Source: Yanghanlia sp047501535 (GTDB taxonomy: Bacteria; Pseudomonadota; Gammaproteobacteria; Burkholderiales; Burkholderiaceae_B). From it: a DNA stretch of 64,000 nt. A program made the position numbers and the translations under genes. The notes under the pieces are model-generated. The model was not told the origin of the DNA. It searched no databases and saw only the letters and a list, made by a program, of their open reading frames with translations. Position 1 is the stretch's first letter. Each line of letters starts with the position of its first letter. The stretch lies in contig NZ_JAZDRJ010000012.1 of NCBI RefSeq assembly GCF_047501535.1, positions 82,307 to 146,306 of the forward strand. The letters run 5' to 3'. Of the stretch, positions 62,193 through 64,000 are shown piece by piece.

Positions 62193-63892
62193 ACGGCAAT
62201 CTATCGGGGGCGGCCATGGGCTTTGCGAGCAGGTGCAAACAGCGTTGTTTATGGCGGATTCGGGCGTGGCAGGTCCGGAGTGCGGCATTCAATACATTGC
62301 TGCGTGGGCCTGAAGAAGCGCTGTCGGGCGCCTACAACGTTCTATGTGGCAGATGGCGGCTCTCGTGCGGGTGGCGTGCGGCGCTCTTACTTGGGCTGGG
62401 TTTACTGCTTGCGTCCGTCGCGCCTGCAGCGTCTGCTGCGTCTGGCGTTGCGGTGCAAGGTGTCGTGGCCCAAGGTGTCGCGGTAACAGACATCGCCCCC
62501 GAGGCTGCGACTCACGGAGTTTTGACATCGCGTCCGCCAGCACAGGCCCGACACTTTATGGTCAGTGCAGCCAACCCGCTGGCCACGCGGGCCGGGGTCG
62601 AAATTCTTGAGCAGGGGGGCTCGGTGGTGGATGCCGCCATTGCCGTGCAATGGGTGCTGGGGTTGGTCGAGCCACAATCTTCCGGCTTGGGTGGCGGCGG
62701 TTTCGCGCTGGTGCATCAGGCGGAAGCGCCTGCCGTCCATGCCTACGATGGCCGTGAAACCGCCCCTGCCGGCGCGCGGCCCGATCGTTTTCTGCGTGAT
62801 GGCCGACCCATGGGGTTTTTCGATGCAGTAGACAGCGGCTTATCGGTAGGCGTGCCAGGGCTGGTAAGCATGCTGGCCGACATGCATACGGAACACGGGG
62901 TGTTGCCTTGGCCCGCATTGTTTGCGCCCGCCCTGCGCTTAGCCGAAAACGGCTTTCCGGTGTCGCCGCGCATGCATGCCATGGTGGCGGGCTCCGAAGG
63001 GCTGAAGGCCAGCCCCAGTGCCGCCGGGTATTTCTACGATGAACATGGCGAGCCCTGGCCGGTGGGCCACATGCTGCGCAACCCGGACTACGCACGAGTA
63101 CTACGGCTGCTTGCGCAGGAAGGAGCACAGGCTTTCTACCAAGGCCCGCTGGCTCAAGCGATGGTGCGTGCGGTAGCAGAGCATGCTGTACCGGGCGACC
63201 TTTCCGAAGACGACCTTGCCGGTTACCGTGCCATTCGTCGCGACGCCTTATGTGCTGAAGCAAGAGGCCTACGCTATTGCGGCATGCCGCCGCCCAGTTC
63301 CGGTGGTTTAGCCGTCGTACAGATGATGGCGTTATTGCAGCACACGCCCATTGCTGGGCTGAGGCCCGATTCAGCAGAAGCGGTGCATTATTTTTCGGAA
63401 GCCGGTCGTCTGGCTTTTGCGGATCGCGATGCCTATGTGGCCGACCCGGCCTTCGCCCACGTGCCTGTGAGCGGGTTGCTGGACCCGACTTACATTGCTG
63501 AGCGCGCTGCACTAATTCGTCCCGAGCGATCCATGGGGCAGGCCAAGCCTGGGGTGCCTGCGGGCATAAACAAAGCGCCGGTGGCAGACGCTGCCATCGA
63601 GCAGCCCGCTACGACCCACCTTGTGGTGACCGACCGCGCAGGCAATGTGGTGTCCATGACGACTTCCATTGAGTCGGCGTTTGGCAGCAAAATTTTCGTG
63701 AATGGCTATCTGCTGAATAATCAGATGACCGATTTTTCGTTGACCCCGCTGGATGCTGATGGCCGGCCGCAGTTGAATCGCGTGGAACCCGGTAAGCGGC
63801 CACGCAGTTCCATGGCACCCATGATTGTGTTCAGAGACGGCCGACCGCTACTGGCGGTGGGCGCGCCGGGGGGGCCCCCTGCGTCACAATAG
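62189..63892 (+). pseudogene. ggt: gamma-glutamyltransferase gene cut off by an insertion sequence
   Basis: Encodes 567 residues of a periplasmic gamma-glutamyl transferase/hydrolase. After a leader with a hydrophobic helix (AALLLGLGLLLASVAPAASA), the large subunit follows (ATRAGVEILEQGGSVVDAAIAVQ...), then the self-processing Thr in PATTHLVVTDRAGN. The frame stays normal up to VGAPGG, where the family continues with SRI and about 100 more residues of the small subunit. Here PPASQ and a stop follow, in sequence that belongs to the IS. Catalytic-pocket residues after this point are lost, so the product should be inactive. The ATG at 62189 is chosen because GGAGGA precedes it and it overlaps the lysR stop (ATGA); the upstream ATG at 62168 is less likely. 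Confidence 0.88.
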
Positions 63893-64000
63893 ATGTCCGC
63901 TCGTTTTTCGTTAATATTTGAGGGAGCGGTCGGAGTGAAGAAGTGCCCAGTTACAGCCCAGAATTCAAAGAACAAGCCGTCAGGAAATTGATGCCGCCGC
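63875..64000 (+). mobile_element. left end of an insertion sequence, IS3-type
   Basis: The ggt homology stops at about 63874. From there a non-coding stretch of some 68 bp leads to a transposase start. The exact end and terminal repeat cannot be set since the right end is outside the window; the IS may begin within the run of G/C at 63871-63879. Confidence 0.7.
63943..64000 (+). CDS. IS3-family transposase OrfA-like, N-terminal fragment at window edge
   Basis: The first 19 codons: V/MPSYSPEFKEQAVRKLMPP, the typical opening of the helix-turn-helix OrfA of some IS3-family elements (SPEFKEQxVRK...). The start is a GTG at 63943 with GGAG at 63932-63935. The gene continues beyond the window, so group and completeness are not known. 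Confidence 0.75.
   Translation, partial: MPSYSPEFKEQAVRKLMPP

Overview
The window is chromosomal DNA of a betaproteobacterium, most likely a member of the Alcaligenaceae (Bordetella/Pusillimonas-like). I infer this from the moderately GC-rich base composition, the Bug-type solute receptor with CaiB and MaoC genes, and the gene orders miaB-phoH-ybeY-corC-lnt, queA-tgt-yajC-secD-secF and tkt-gap-pgk...fba-purC-purE-purK-sua5. Genus and species cannot be fixed from the sequence alone. Most of the window is core genome. There is no prophage, CRISPR array or rRNA. The only mobile element is the beginning of an insertion sequence at the right edge.

Layout. Positions 1-3.9 kb hold the N-terminus of an AAA ATPase (minus), serA, and a nitric-oxide response operon on the minus strand (group III truncated haemoglobin, NnrS, NsrR) with an NsrR-like palindrome on its promoter. 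Positions 3.9-10.4 kb hold an ArnT-like glycosyltransferase, a GNAT enzyme, a DUF442 protein, a universal stress protein, a peroxiredoxin whose ribosome binding site lies in a long hairpin, an MFS transporter with a long low-complexity tail, and an EamA transporter. Positions 10.5-16 kb are the accessory part: an orphan terminator, a Bug receptor/MaoC/CaiB operon with a divergent LysR regulator, a shrunken alcohol dehydrogenase pseudogene and an AEC transporter. A tRNA cluster (Ala-Glu-Asp, minus strand) follows. Next to it is a large PilJ-like/HAMP/PAS/GGDEF/EAL protein with a perfect FNR/Anr box in front.

Positions 19.7-31.3 kb are two housekeeping operons on the minus strand: miaB-phoH-ybeY-corC-lnt (tRNA and rRNA maturation, lipoprotein acylation) and queA-tgt-yajC-secD-secF (queuosine synthesis and Sec export). 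Positions 31.5-44.1 kb hold dacB, upp with a structured leader, a yqjD/yqjE/yqjK-like trio, ubiD, a lytic transglycosylase, an aminotransferase, a degenerate FAD-oxidase-like protein, the malic enzyme maeB, a patatin-like lipase and a lone barstar homologue. Positions 44.1-56.6 kb hold rsmE and the central-carbon and purine block tkt-gap-pgk-(aldehyde dehydrogenase-mog)-fba-purC-purE-purK-sua5. Positions 56.5-64 kb hold an alpha/beta hydrolase, a MaoC protein, a ThDP enzyme plus glutaryl-CoA dehydrogenase operon, a divergent LysR gene, and a gamma-glutamyltransferase gene cut off by an insertion sequence.

Functional links: the NO operon is a self-contained sensing and defence unit with a plausible autoregulatory loop. 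The Bug/MaoC/CaiB unit looks like capture and CoA activation of an organic acid under LysR control. The tkt-to-purK block links sugar phosphates and triose metabolism to purine synthesis. No wholly new multi-gene system is evident. The best leads are regulatory: the FNR box before the c-di-GMP enzyme, the peroxiredoxin hairpin, an orphan terminator that may end a small RNA, and the upp leader fold.
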